The position numbers were made by a program, and so were the translations under genes. The notes under the pieces are model-generated. The model saw only the letters and a program-made list of their open reading frames with translations, searched no databases and was not told the origin of the DNA. 64,000 bases of DNA from Blakeslea trispora. Lineage: Eukaryota; Mucoromycota; Mucoromycetes; Mucorales; Choanephoraceae. Below are positions 1-11,445 of this stretch, one piece after another (the stretch's first letter is position 1; every line of letters starts with the position of its first letter). The stretch spans positions 682,001-746,000 of the forward strand of contig JAIWNE010000002.1 of assembly GCA_025331445.1 (NCBI GenBank). Reading direction: 5' to 3'.

Positions 1-59
1 ATCAAGTTTCGAGAAACAAATGTGTATAAAATAAAGAATTATTTTTAATATCATTATTG

Positions 60-1095
60 CTATTTACGCATTCTACGCTTAAATTTGGCTACTGCTTGAT
101 CATCTGTAGCCATTAGTTTAGCATCAGGTCTAGGCTTGAATGGCTTTCGTATCCGCTTTTCAAAATTAGCTGGCACATAGGGCATTTGATCTAACATACA
201 AAACATAAGCTCATCATTCATTTCTCTTTTTCTTTTTTTTTTTAACCTTTCTCTATCTCCTGCTGTTGTTCTTCTTCAGTATCATCTATCAATTTTCGCT
301 TGGCTCTCTCTGTCTCTTCAATGTTCTTTAATCGAGTACTGCACAAAAAAAGAAAAAGTCAATAAAACACAACAACACTATTGTTATCATGGCTTTACTC
401 TATACCCAAATCCACTTCGGGAATGGCTGTCAACATCTGAGTCGATACTTGAACATTGCCTTCAGATTCTGCTTTCTTATCTGCCTTTAGTCTATCGGGG
501 ATCTGATAGAGTTCTTCATAGATGTCAACCAAGCCACGATCTGTTGGATCTTCCTCTTCTTCTTCACGTGGATCTTGACCGCCTCTTCTCTTCTTCATCT
601 GCTCTTCAATGTATTCCATCCTTTGCTTTGTTTAGTTTGGCTTCATTGTACGCTTATAAACTTACATGTGTTTATCGACATCCAGCATGTTGGTTGCTGT
701 TGCGAATGCATCCAACTTGAGTTTCTTTGCTTTATTGCCTGCTTCATCGTCGTCTAGTTTAGCTCGATAGGCGTCTGAATCAACAAGACCACCAGTCTTT
801 AGGTTCCAACCACCTTCCTCTGGCTTCTTCTTCTTCTTCTTCTTTTCGACACCTTTTAATAGTTTCTCTGTGTCTACACCCATCGGCTTACGTCTTATTT
901 TACGTAATTCACTCAACTCATCAATAGTGGCACTGAAAACCCCAAAAAGAGAAGAAGCCGTTTAGCACTATTTCTCTATAAAGACTGAGTGTTTTACCTG
1001 ATCTGTTCCAATTCTTGTGGATTTGTGGTGGTTGATTCTTCATCTGAATCTGATCTTTTCTTTCGATAATTCTTTTGTTTTTTAATAACAGGCAT
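60..1095 (-). CDS. tls1: Tls1/C9orf78-family spliceosome-associated protein
   Basis: Four exons on the minus strand (about 1095-998, 932-666, 620-399, 338-60) give a protein starting MPVIKKQKNYRKKRSDSDEE, very like the start of human C9orf78 (hepatocellular carcinoma antigen 59). The middle carries KTGGLVD and the third exon the family signature MLTAIPEVDLGI, matching SGIPEVDLGID of the human protein. The end is basic (MRK-stop). In fission yeast Tls1 acts in splicing and telomere/heterochromatin maintenance; a nuclear role is inferred from the family. The last exon needs a one-base frame change at an 11-base A/T run near 231-241 to stay open, which could be a homopolymer error or a small unrecognised intron. 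The start is fixed by the N-terminal match. It is transcribed away from the neighbouring BAR gene, with about 350 bp between the starts, so the two may share a promoter region. Confidence 0.85.
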
Positions 1096-1441
1096 GATTT
1101 TAATGAAAAAAAAAAAAAAAAAAATTTCTTTCTTTTTTTTGTTGTTGTCATTGTCCCTCTTTGTTTCCTTGCTTTTTTTTTTCTAGGCCTTTTATAACTA
1201 TGGCAACAACAAGAGAGTCTATTCAATGGTGACAAGGTTGCCAAGTAACATTGATTGGTTGCTATGACTTCGGATGAACTTTATCCGAACACTCTGAATT
1301 TCATGCTTGGATGGCAACCTTCCTTTACTTGGTTTTGATTGGTCAATAGTCAACCATGACGGCATTTCACTCCTCATTCTATTTTTTTTTTCATTTCATT
1401 CTTTTTATTTCTACTATTAACTATTATTACTATTAAACACT

Positions 1442-2487
1442 ATGGCTTTTCTGTAAGTTGTCTATCAATGACTACTTGAAACTATACTCATCACACCTGT
1501 TAGGAATGGCATCAAAAAGAATCTCAACAGAGCAGGCACCACAGTAAGATAATGTATGTTATGCTGACCTAATGGGTTCTAAACCTTTCATTTTTCAGAT
1601 TAAGCAAAGAACAGGTGGCACTGACAAGACATTAGATAATGAATTTGATGAAGAATTGGAACGCTTTAAATCGTAAGAAACCAAAAAAAGAAAAGAAAAC
1701 AGAGAGTAATTCATAGTGAATGTTTCTATATAATAGGCTTGAAAAGAAATCCAATAAAATGGCTAAGCATGCTAAAGAATACATTGATTCCACGAGAGGT
1801 AAAAAGAGAAAGTAAATATAGAATCTGTCAAGATAGACCAACATTTGCTTTATAGCCATGATTGCATCACAGATTCGTCTGGTTCAGATTATGGAAAAAC
1901 TCTATGGTGAGAATGCAGCCTCCAATGCAGCCTTTATGGAATACAAGCGAGCCATTGAAGCTTTAGAGCATGATACCAAAGAGAACTTGGTAAGCTATAA
2001 TAAAGCATAGAAGATTCCATGGATATTCACTACCTTATAGGATCCTGCTTATCAAAAGGCTGTGTTGGAACCTTTGGCACGCTTTGTCTCTTACTTTCCA
2101 GAAATAAATGAAGCGATTAAGCGCCGCAATAAGAAACTATTGGATTATGATGCTCAACGATCCAAGGTCCGAAAGTTGATCGATAAACCCAGCGAGGATC
2201 CTCAGCGACTACCTAGAGCAGAACAAGAAGCCAATCTAGCCCGAGAACTGTATGAGAACCTGAATTCGATCTTGATTAACGATCTTCCCAAGGTGGTTGA
2301 TTTGCGTGTGCCTTATCTTGACCCTGTCTTTGAAGCCCTTGTCAAGTCTCAGTTAGTCTTTTCTCAGACTGGGTATGAGAAGCTGGAAGGCATGCGAAGT
2401 TATGTGCCTCCTGATCATGATAATGACAGAAGAGTAGATGATGTCTTGCAACAAATGCGGGAATTAACCATTTGTGGTAATTTCTAA
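1442..2487 (+). CDS. hob3: N-BAR domain protein, Hob3/Rvs161 type
   Basis: Six exons (1442-1452, 1504-1543, 1599-1672, 1737-1798, 1856-1989, 2041-2487) join in frame into 255 residues, the usual length for Rvs161/Hob3, which have no SH3 domain. The N-terminus (MAFLNGIKKNLNRAG) fits the amphipathic helix MSWxGFKKAxNRAG of the family. Downstream come the BAR coiled-coil helices, with KVRKLIDKP, LPRAEQE and RVPYLDPVFEALVK closely matching yeast Rvs161. The protein is expected to bind and curve membranes at actin patches and endocytic sites, usually as a heterodimer with an Rvs167-like partner. The first exon is only 11 nt, supported by phase and by clean GT/AG borders. About 100 bp after the stop the sequence passes into a repeat leader and then a transposon, so the 3' UTR is short or includes repeat DNA. 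Confidence 0.93.
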
Positions 2488-2585
2488 AACCATAATAAAA
2501 TGAGGGGGGGCTTATTTTGAATTCCCTTATTGAATCATTGTAGTACCAAAAAAAAGGAGTAGAGTAGGAGAGAGAGAGTGTGTGT

Positions 2586-2675
2586 GTTGGATTTTGCTTT
2601 CGTTTTGCGGATTTTGATTTTTTTTTTTTGCAAATATTTTTTTTTTCAGTTTGCGTACTTTCTTTCATCCCTTAA
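2586..2675 (+). repeat. 5' leader fragment of the D...ExK gene family
   Basis: This stretch matches the reverse complement of about 43786-43885: it shares tgttggattttgctttcg, a central T-rich tract and gcgtactttctttcatccct. In the other copies the last motif stands directly upstream of the family's start codon. Here it is cut at the point where the ATG should follow, because a piggyBac-like element starts at 2676. It is therefore the promoter/5' UTR of a family copy whose body probably lies beyond the transposon, at 5290-6334. Confidence 0.7.
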
Positions 2676-5257
2676 TGGGTGGACGTAACTCCGAAAAGCC
2701 ACTTTCGGCTTCACTTTGAAAAAGCATAACTCGTATCATAATAAAGTTACAAGTCTGAGACTTTGTAGATCAAAACCTTCACATATCAATTGCATTGTGT
2801 ACGATTTTCAGCTTTGTACGAGATGTTTTGTTGTGCCAGCTCTGATCATTCAATTTCGCTTGTAGGACGTAAATTCTAGAAGCCGAAAGTGGCTTCATTT
2901 TTGTCAACCTATAAGTTAAACATAAAGTTATCAAAAATGCGTCAAAATATCACAAATGAAAGAGATTTATTCAAAGATTTTGCTGATACCGTTCAATCGT
3001 TTTTTCTTCGATATGAACGGCACAGCAGACAAAGCACAAAGACAAATTTTCATCGCATTTGCAGCGGAAAGAAGTCCGACACTTGCACTTCTTGCAAAGT
3101 CTGCGTCTCTTTTCACCTATTGACACAGGGTGGTGAGGTACATTCTGACCCCCCTGGAACCATTGAACGAGTTAAATTAGGCTGGCTGTGGTTTCCAGAG
3201 GGTCCCTCTTCACCCTGTGTCAAGTGTGACAGGAGCGAGACGCAAAGTTTCCACCGAAACTCACCATGCTTCATCCCCTTTCCTTTCTCAGCAAAGGTAA
3301 TGTATGCCGAAAAGGCATTTGCCTCGGCAACACCAAGAAAGAAAGCCAAGCAACGAACCATTGACCGGCCACTCTTCATCGCATCATGGAAAGAGGCCAT
3401 GTAATCTCTCCGGTTGTTGGCATTGTCAACGGCCCCTATTTAAATTTTTAGAATTTTATCATCAAACAATCACTTTTTTATATACCTTTGTTTGCTGAGT
3501 ATTCATCAAACACAAGTGGTCTGTTGCATGACTTCACCTGGCCGTCTTTCATTCTTCGTGTGATTTGGCTGCCATCCTTGGTGAGACCACAGCTGGCGAC
3601 CAAGGCCCTGGGCTTGATATCTTTGTAGGCGCATACAAAGATATCACCTTGTCTAGCCCTTTTGCTGACCTTGGCACCAAAGTCATCACCAAGAGCAGCA
3701 ACCAAATCATCCCGGGGCATCCCACGAGGCCAGTACATTCTCTTCTTGACCTGCATTATTGAGTACAGGCCTTCATCCAGTAGCCTTCTTGCCATAGCTG
3801 GCGAACCAAAGAGAGAATCACCAACTATGGTTCTACCTGAATAGAACCAAGGCTCGGTAAGGCGCAAGACCGTCGCTATTGTCTTCAGAGTACCTTGTGA
3901 CTCAAATCGTCTGACGGTCTTGTCGCCAACGGGATCCAATCTTAGAATACAGAAAGTCTCGCAATCGGCCAAGGTTTTGTACTCTTGAACGATTGAGTGG
4001 GGCTTTCTTGGAATCTTCACCACGTTAGGCATGCCTTTACCGAGCCACTGGTTCATGCTTTCATCTACGCACAAGTATTTTCCTGGCACCATTGCTTGGA
4101 CTAAATTGTCGTTGTATGCAGCGATGAATCGACGAAGCTGATACAACGAATCCTCTTTTTGGCTACAACAATCATATTAAGTACTTTTGCAATTAAACAA
4201 AACATTTGACTTACTTTGCAATGTTAGGAATCTCAAACGTAAACATAGAGGTCAAACTTCTGAATCTCTCAATGGTCATAAAATCAGCAAAGGTAAAGTT
4301 AAAACCAAACGGACTTTGACTCTTCCCCCAAAACAATTCCAAATCGGCATTTGAGAACATTGTCATGATCAGACACATCGTGACCCAAAGCAAGAATTCG
4401 TTCCAGTTTAGCTCCGCCCAACCTGGATAAGCGCTTCTTGCATTGATGTTGATCTTGTCGATCACATCAAGAAAGTGCTCTTGGGGCAAGAAGCGCAAAA
4501 AGTAATCGGCGGGCGAAGCTACTCGGCTGTTCTCCATGTTCATCTTGCTCTTTCCGACGAATGAGGTACCACTTGTTGCTCTTGCGTCAAAGACAACTTC
4601 CTGGTCAACCCATTCACTGTCGACGTTGACAGTTTCGTTATAAGAGACTTCTTCTTCGCTCGATGATGAGCTGCTTCCTGAAGAAGCCCCATCAGTTGCG
4701 GCAGCAGCATCGGTGGTCACAGCAGCTTGTCTGCTGGATTCAGCAGCAACCTGAGCTTCAACAGGTGCCTTTTCAACAAACCTGGTGGAGATACATGCTG
4801 CACTCAACTGAATTTGGCGGCCATTGAGTGCATTAAACTCAATGCCGTAAAAAACCTTGTTACCTTCTTCAACACGGTTACAAATGGTTCCAAAAAGACG
4901 AGAACCTGGTTGTCTGAAATCGTGAGTTGCTTCTAACAATCTGGCAACTTCAGTTCCTACTAAGTAGCGACCATTGACGGATACTCTTTGGTTTAAAGCG
5001 AGGTTTTGATTGCGAGACATTGCGGGTTTTTAATAAAATTTAATGGAAATAGAAAATGAAATTGAAGAAAAAAGTAAAGAATAGACGAAAACTTTTGTTA
5101 GAAAAAGGTCATCCAAATTCAATTCTAACATCATCCTACGATTTTTCATATCTGAAAGTGATATGTGTCAACTTATTAAATTCTTCATGCAACTTTTTAT
5201 TATGTAAAATATGCGGGTGAAAATGAAGCCACTTTCGGCTTCATTTACGTCCACCCA
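2676..5257 (-). mobile_element. piggyBac-like DNA transposon, copy 1
   Basis: A 2582-bp element bounded by the terminal inverted repeat TGGGTGGACGTAA. Flanking 4-mers are TTAA (2672-2675) and ATAA (5258-5261), an imperfect duplication. Its protein-coding content is the same as that of the copy at 16155-18736, which lies in the opposite orientation and has exactly the same length. Both ends hold an 18-base hairpin motif (GAAGCCGAAAGTGGCTTC or its complement) at about 2694-2712, 2878-2896 and 5225-5243, perhaps a transposase binding site. The left flank is the leader of the nuclease-like gene family, so this copy landed at that gene's start. Confidence 0.9.
2971..5020 (-). CDS. piggyBac-like transposase (copy 1)
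   Basis: Three exons on the minus strand: 5020-4212, then about 4160-3480, then about 3430-2971. The first exon (MSRNQNLALNQRVSVNGR...) holds a Ser/Ala-rich acidic linker and the start of the DDE_Tnp_1_7 domain (WAELNWNEFLLWVTM). Exon 2 has the first catalytic Asp in CVDESMNQWLGKGMP and the second in IVGDSLFGSP, the layout seen in piggyBac transposases. The C-terminus is a cysteine-rich zinc domain (LCKKCKCRTSFRCKCDEN...), typical of the family. Reaching it requires a one-base shift at a run of six G near 3155; with five G the frame would be open. The same shift is in the other copy, so it is inherited and not a private decay event. The reading frame is otherwise open and the copy looks young. 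Confidence 0.85.
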
Positions 5258-5289
5258 ATAAATTACAACATTAATATCAATGAGAATAG

Positions 5290-6334
5290 GATTCAACTGA
5301 AAAAGGTGTGAAAGAGGCACAAATATTGATTGCTGAGAAGAAGGTCAGCCTTTTGAGAGAAAACAAGGAGCTTTCTTTGGAGTACAACCTTGTCTCGGCT
5401 GCTGAATTCATGTAAGTATTGCTTGTTGTACCTGCCAGGCTTATTGACTAAATGCACGAATGGTTGCCTTCTACAAAAGCTTGAGTAATATTGAAGATTG
5501 GGAAAGTTCTGAGACAACTGAAGCCCAGGTAGTGTCCAATATCAGCGTGATTCTTAAAAACATCTTCAAAAACACAAAGCTCAAGGTTGTCATGTAAGTA
5601 TTGTTTCTCTCATTTCCTTCAAAAACTGAACCTTTCCTGTTTTATCTCGTTTTAGTGGAGATATCAGTGCTGAATGCACCAAAGAAATAAGAAAGAGTCA
5701 TAAAGCAAGTTTTTCTGGGGGCCGTTCTTCTTCTGCCTACACTGGCAACACACCAAGCAGCGAGAGCAGCAAGAACATCCGTGGAAGGAAGGTAGACTTG
5801 GCTGTCAGAGGTGAAGGAGGCGTTGAATTGGCTCTTTGTGAGTTTGAGGCTGGCCGTGATGCCACAACGCTCAAGAAGCAGGAGGGCAAGAACCTGCGCT
5901 ACAACCAGTGTGTCCTCAAAGCTCTGAAAGAGTATGGCTTGAATAGAAGAATCATAGCATTCAACTGGGGAGGTAAAGCATAGTATAAAAGTGATTCCTG
6001 TTAGTGCAGAGTCTAAACTTTTTTTTTTGCTTTTCTGTTAAAGGAAATTGTGGCGAGATGTTCTCTCTCGAGGAGGTTGAAGGAGTGTTCTTGGCAACAA
6101 GCATCAACAAGCAGCTTATGCTGCCCGTTGACCCCCGCTTGTTGAACCAAGCATTTGTTGATACGATGATCACCTTTTGTGCCTGGAGAGTAAGTCTTTT
6201 TTTTTATGCTTTTATATATGCTTGCTAATTCATTTATCAACTTTTAGAGGCACTTGGTTGCTTTGAATGAAGAGGCATTTATTGCCAAAAGTATGAGAGA
6301 AGTTGAGGGCAGTAGGAAGAGAAAACGCTTGTAA
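5290..6334 (+). pseudogene. D...E-x-E (PD-(D/E)XK-like) family gene, 5' end lost
   Basis: Five exons join in frame: about 5290-5411, 5480-5593, 5656-5972, 6044-6189, 6248-6334. The product has a helical N-terminal part (QILIAEKKVSLLRENKEL), then GRKVDLAVRGEGGVELALC followed by EFEAG: an Asp and an E-x-E spaced as in PD-(D/E)XK nucleases, with an acidic third position where Lys is usual. It ends in a basic tail (GSRKRKRL). Architecture and motif match the gene copies at 12.7, 20.6 and 41-43 kb, so it is a divergent member of the same family. No start codon is visible: directly upstream lies the right end of the piggyBac element, with the family leader on the element's far side. I infer that the transposon severed this gene from its promoter. 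The biochemical function is not established; the nuclease fold is inferred from the motif alone. Confidence 0.6.
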
Positions 6335-7560
6335 CCTGTTTCTCCCCCCAAGTGAGAGGCAAATAAAAGGCAATTTGATGCTCTCTTTAAAAGATTACTG
6401 TTTGTCATGATCTGCTTGTCCATAAAAACACACACACACATACACAGACCAGGCTAAGCAATAAATATCAACCTTTAGTTTGAATAATACTTTGAGCACC
6501 ACATATTCTCTAAATAAGCGAATATGTTTGCTAGTTTACAACAAAATAACTTGTAACCCTTTCCTCTTTTACATTACTCTCAACAATCTCGAAATCGCTT
6601 CTACTTCCTTATGATGCCAACAGTGTTAGCATGGTATATATATACTACAGCCAAATCCACTCAATCAAGATTTAAAGCTTTCCAAAGTTTTTGTCCTTTT
6701 TTTTTAGCGTCTATATATGCTTGGTTTCTGGTATTTTTGAGTCAAAACAAATGGCACAGTTTATTTTGGACTATTTTCCAGGATCCCCTTCAATCAGAAT
6801 TATTTCCATTCTTCAGTATTGACATTATATGGAATGGTTTTTGTGATAAAGTACATGCTGAATGTTGATGAGATTTTGTCCTTGCTCGCTTCATAATAGA
6901 AAGGGGGGGTTTCAGCAAGGTAGTTCCTTTTTCTCTCTTTTTTGACTTTATCTTTGAGCCAATGCTTTGAAAGATACTCCAGATTGTATCTCCTTCTGGC
7001 TTCTATCCACCTGCATCTAGCCTTAGTACCACACAGGACATAGTCAGATCGACGGGTTATACAAATGACGTTGTGTACTTCCTGAATCCCTCTTAAGGCC
7101 TATGAGTTCTGTTTAAGCATTTGTCGCGACATTCCCTTAATTCATCGAAATTGGCAGTTACCACAAAGCATGCTCTTTGTCTCTGTTCGGTAGGTTTCTA
7201 TTTACTTGTGCTAACTTGGGTTATCAATTGCAAGGCGGCTTTTCTCTCAAGACGCTGATATAATTAGCTTATCCTTCAAACGTGCCTGATAATCAACGAC
7301 ATACCTTCATAAAAAAAATGATAATACAGTCAAAGAATTGCACAAACAATATTGAATGAGCTTGGACATCAAAACTAATATGAGCAAAACAATTGCTAGT
7401 GCCTTTCGTTTATTACATGCAAAGAGATACATGTGTTTATTATACAGATATACAGGCATCCTGTAGTTTTCTCTTCAGAGGTGATCATTCTTTCAACAAC
7501 ATTTCGAATAACGGAAGAAGCTACTGCCCTGCTATGACTTTGTTACTTGAATGGTTGACT
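6335..7560. other. No gene recognised
   Basis: A stretch of about 1.2 kb with only short ORFs, a CA microsatellite at 6428-6446 and no motif I can assign. Confidence 0.5.
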
Positions 7561-7563
7561 AAG

Positions 7564-7843
7564 CTACAATCTTTTATCATGTTCATACTTTGATCGAATA
7601 AGAGCCATGTGTTCTTTACGAGCCCAATCATAGAGGATATCCGTAAGTGAATCAAGATGATGGAATTTCATATTAGCAGTGACAGGCAGACGAATTCCAC
7701 CCTCAATAAACGTATAATCACTATCTGACTCGACTGGCTTGGTTTTTTTTGTTGCTTATAACTGCAAATTTGGTTCTCAAAACAGCAGGATAAGGCTCCA
7801 TAAAATCATCATCGTCAGCAAAGATATCTTGAAGTTTTTTCAT
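7564..7843 (-). pseudogene. Small acidic protein gene with one frame break
   Basis: Reading the minus strand from the ATG at 7843, the frame runs MKKLQDIFADDDDFMEPYPA... and, after one frame change at an A8 run near 7742-7749, continues through YTFIEGGIRLPVTANMKF and DILYDWARKEHMALIRSKYE to a TAG at 7564. The span is 280 nt; 279 nt would give an uninterrupted protein of 92 residues. The composition of both halves looks coding. I do not recognise the family. The break sits in a homopolymer, so it may be an assembly error and the gene intact, or it may be a real pseudogene. No introns are needed. An A/T-rich tract lies upstream of the start. Confidence 0.4.
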
Positions 7844-9366
7844 TTTAAATAACTGTAAAAAGAAAAAAAACATGTGATAACTGATAGGATCAGTAAATTA
7901 GAGGGCGTTGAGAAGTAAACAAACTAAGAGATGCCATGCTATTTCATGCCGACATTCACTCTCCTGTATTTTTTAATTGTGACAGCCAAACTCCTCTCTA
8001 ATTTACAGTGATACTTGTCCAACAAGTCAGATAAGCTTAAAAGATGGCATTCGAGAAAAGAAGAAGAAGAGTGAAGAATGAACAAGTATTGCTGTCATCT
8101 AAACAAAATAATAACAAGCAGTTTCATTTGTACTCATCTGGGTTGAAAAGGCTATATCTAATTCCACAGAAGCTATCAAGCATAGCTTCCTAGCACTGGA
8201 AACTGAGATGAAGCCGTTCGTTCCTTTAATGGTAGGCAGTAGAGACCGTTAAATGCAAAGTACCAGTAATTGGTGCTATGTAAGTTATATTCTGTAACTT
8301 CATTAGCTTGGGTTTGCATGTATGTTTTCTTTTGCTCTTTTTCTGAGGAATATGTGAAATCCAAAAAAAAAAGTAAATCAATGATTGAGACAATCAAATT
8401 CTGTTCTTTGTGTCAGGATTGAGTCTTAAGAAAGTCTTTAACTTCAATGCCATATAAAACTTGTTTAGAGCATGCTTGACAGCCAAATGAAGACAATGAG
8501 ACAGAATTCTGATATTTTTGGAGCCAAACAAAATACACTTTAAAATCAGAAATACAAGCATATTGGAAAGTTCATATTAATAACAATAATAACCAGAAGT
8601 AAATACCACATAACAGCCTCTCTAATAGGGTTATACAGCATTTCTATAAATCGTTGCTTATAGTGCAGAATGTCAATATAAAGGGAACACTAGTATACAA
8701 CAATGGTATCTCAACCCTGTAAATCAAACACAGCTAATCCTCACAATCAGACAAGTAAATCCTTGATGCTTCCAATTCCAAAAGTACAGCATATGTCTTT
8801 CTCTCAAGAGAAAAACCATCTTGACAGCTATCTCAGAGCCCAAAAATAAAAAAGAACAAGAAAACAAAGTTACACAGTGTTTGGATCCAGATCTTTACTA
8901 AAGACAAACAATACATCTCTAGTTGAATAGAATAGCTATTTCTCTTTCTTTAACCTGATGAGGTTTCAGTCAAAAGCACCTTTTTTTCTTGCTCCGCGTA
9001 AACCGGTGTTGGCTATGTGTCACTGCAATTGTATAGGAGATTTATATACAAAGTAGTTGTCTGCATAATAAAGAAATTCCTTTCATGTTGTTCATTCCTT
9101 TCGTTCTCTATTGCATCAGCTACACAAAGAAAGAAGGAGAAGAAAAGAAGACGATACATCTTGATTACTGCGTTGTGCCGTCACCACAGAAAAGGGCCAA
9201 TGAAGTGCCATAAATGTTTACTGTACAAAAAGCCCCATTTTATTACCATGTATTTTGATTTTCTCTTTTATTGCTGCTTTCTTTTACACACTTATACGCA
9301 CTTATACGCACTTATACACACTTATACCCACTTATACACACTTATACACAGATCCAATACTTTACA
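7844..9366. other. Gene-free AT-rich stretch
   Basis: About 1.5 kb without a convincing coding region. It holds the 17-base motif agtgatacttgtccaac at 8007-8023, found identically at 30754-30770, and the 10-bp tandem repeat at 9281-9350 just before the next gene. Confidence 0.45.
9281..9350. repeat. 10-bp minisatellite, about 7 units
   Basis: Seven head-to-tail units close to cttatacgca / cttatacaca, ending 17 bp before the start codon of the PP4R3-like gene, so within its probable promoter or 5' UTR. Length changes here could affect expression; that effect is inference. Confidence 0.85.
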
Positions 9367-11445
9367 ATGAGATCAGAACGTAAACCCAACTTTCGAACTA
9401 AAGTCTACCAATCCGGTTCTGGGTCTGAATGGGAAGACCAAGGCATAGGACATTGTGTTTATGAACAGGTAAATATAGCTTCATTTCTTTCTGTATTGCT
9501 TCTATTAAACGCGTTTTTAAGGGAGTCAATGGTGATCCAGATATGCTTGTTGTAAAATCAGAAACCGAAGAAAGGATTATTTTATATTCAAATGTATTTA
9601 CAAGCAAATTATTTCATCAGATACGCCGTAAGCAACACCTTACCACAAGCCTTATTTTTTCTTTTTTACTTAATTCTAAACTTTTTATTCTGATTTTTAT
9701 TAGACACGGAGATTGTTTGGACAGCAGAAGACGGAACAGAAATGGTTTTAAGCTTTCAAGATACCTATAGTTGTAATATAATATGGTAAGCTATTAAAAG
9801 GCCTCATAACAATAAATGAATAAAAGACTATTTCTTTTTCTTTAACCATCATTACTAGGCAATCTATTCAAGAAGGCCGCGAAAAATTTAAAGGTAGTTC
9901 AAATAATAAAGACCCAAAGGGACTCATTTTCTGTTATAATACGTATTCTAACACTTGTTATTCAGATAACAAAATCAAACAAGCAACCCCTCAATCAAGC
10001 AACGTAAGCATGCCTAGCCAAACACAGGGTACAAGTGCATCTTCAGAATTACCTGATCTCCAATTATACACATTAAAACAAATTACAAAAAGAATCATGA
10101 GTAATCTTGTCATTGGACGAATGAACATGATTAATCGTGTACATTCCAATGTAAGTAAAAAAAAAAAAAAAAAACCCCAAAAGAATAAGACCGAATAGCA
10201 CACCATCATTCTAATTTAAAACTGCCTATTATAGGACTATATCAACAAATTGGTTGTATTGTTTCAATCGATCGACCCCAAAGATCCTAGCTATCAAATG
10301 GATGTGCAAAATATGTTTGATTTCTTGCTTGCTTTGTGTAAGTGGTTTAATGTACACATTCATTGCTATTTTGACTAACAAAACTCGATCCTTAGTGGCC
10401 TTGAAGGAGAGACGAATTATCGAAAAACTCATACATAATAGCAACATATATACTGTCATTCAAATACTTGAATGTAAGTCACTCACTTTTTAAATAACCA
10501 AAACAACAGAAAAAGAATGATTAACCACTCTATAGTCGACACAGCATCCTCGCTGTTAAAAGTTAACCATCGAAGACAGTTGAGAAGAGCAGAAAAGGCA
10601 AAGAAATTAGTCGAATTTAGAAGCGAAGAGGTTGAGGACCAGATAAGAAAAGCAATTCGATTAAGCTACATCAATAGTATGCTACAACAGTTCAACTGCT
10701 GGGGAGAAACCCCTCACAAATTAAAAGAAGTCATGAGTTTGCTGGACGAAATGTATCACTCGAGCTGCAACAAGATCGTAAAATACATACAAGATGCTGA
10801 TTACTTTTTACATCAGTTGTTCATGTTGCCGAAAGAAGATCCAAAGAAGCAAGAGGATGTCATGAAGTATGTCATCGAGCTATACATCATGTCACAGAAT
10901 ATGCTGCCTTCTGAGAAAGACATGTTGATTAAGAAGATGGCAAATTTCGACTTGCTTGACATTCTGGTCGTCGGCCTCAATAGTGGTGCCCCACATATCT
11001 CGAAGAATGCTGCTGTCATGATCGATAAGTTTAAGAAAATAAAAAAGAAGCAGAAAAGGAAGCAGAAAAAAAGAAAGCAGCGAAAAAGAAAGCAGAAGAA
11101 AGAGAAGCAGAAGAAAGAGAAGCAGAAAAAAGAGAAGCAGAAAAAAGAGAAGCAGAAAAAAGAGAAGCAGAAGAAAAAGTAGAAGAAAAAGAGGTTGAAG
11201 AAGTAGAAGCTGTACAAGCAGAAATTGCAGAAGTAGAAGTAGCAGGATCAAGACGAAAGAGGTCAAGTTCAGAAGCTGAAGTTGAAGACAGTGATAGACC
11301 TCACAAAGACATTAGACTTGACGAAGATAAGCCAGAAATGCCGAGCCAGCTAACGGCCTCGTCTTCGCAGAAGAGGTCCAGCCATGATGCTGGACTCGAA
11401 GACGATGGCAGGTCCCAGAAAGGTGCCAGGCTTGGTCGAAAATAA
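9367..11445 (+). CDS. Short PP4R3/SMEK (Psy2)-like protein
   Basis: Exons starting at the ATG at 9367 encode an EVH1/PH-like N-terminus: FRTKVYQSGSGSEWEDQGIG corresponds to [20 protein letters not shown] of human SMEK, and EIVWTAEDGTEMVLSFQDT to IVWSEAENYDLALSFQE. An ARM-like SMEK region follows (KLVVLFQSIDPKDPSYQMD, then QIRKAIRLSYINSMLQQFNC). PP4R3 is the regulatory subunit that directs protein phosphatase 4 in the DNA-damage response and other nuclear tasks. An intron at about 10474-10562 restores the frame between ILE and NHRRQL. Near 11040 the frame must shift in an A-rich run: one frame ends at 11182 in a Lys/Gln repeat, while the shifted frame gives an AEKREAEK coiled coil, then GSRRKRSSSEAEVEDSD and a basic end, stopping at 11445. 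I prefer the latter, since PP4R3 proteins end in acidic/basic nuclear-signal tails. At roughly 450 residues it is much shorter than true PP4R3 (about 800), so it is probably a paralogue lacking much of the ARM region. Confidence 0.65.

Noticed and set aside
2672..5261. TTAA as a standard piggyBac target duplication for copy 1
   Set aside because: The right flank is ATAA, and copy 2 has a perfect ATAT duplication, so TTAA on one side is not sufficient.
10813..11266. Phe/Leu-rich minus-strand ORFs
   Set aside because: They are the complement of the Lys/Glu repeat in the PP4R3-like gene tail.
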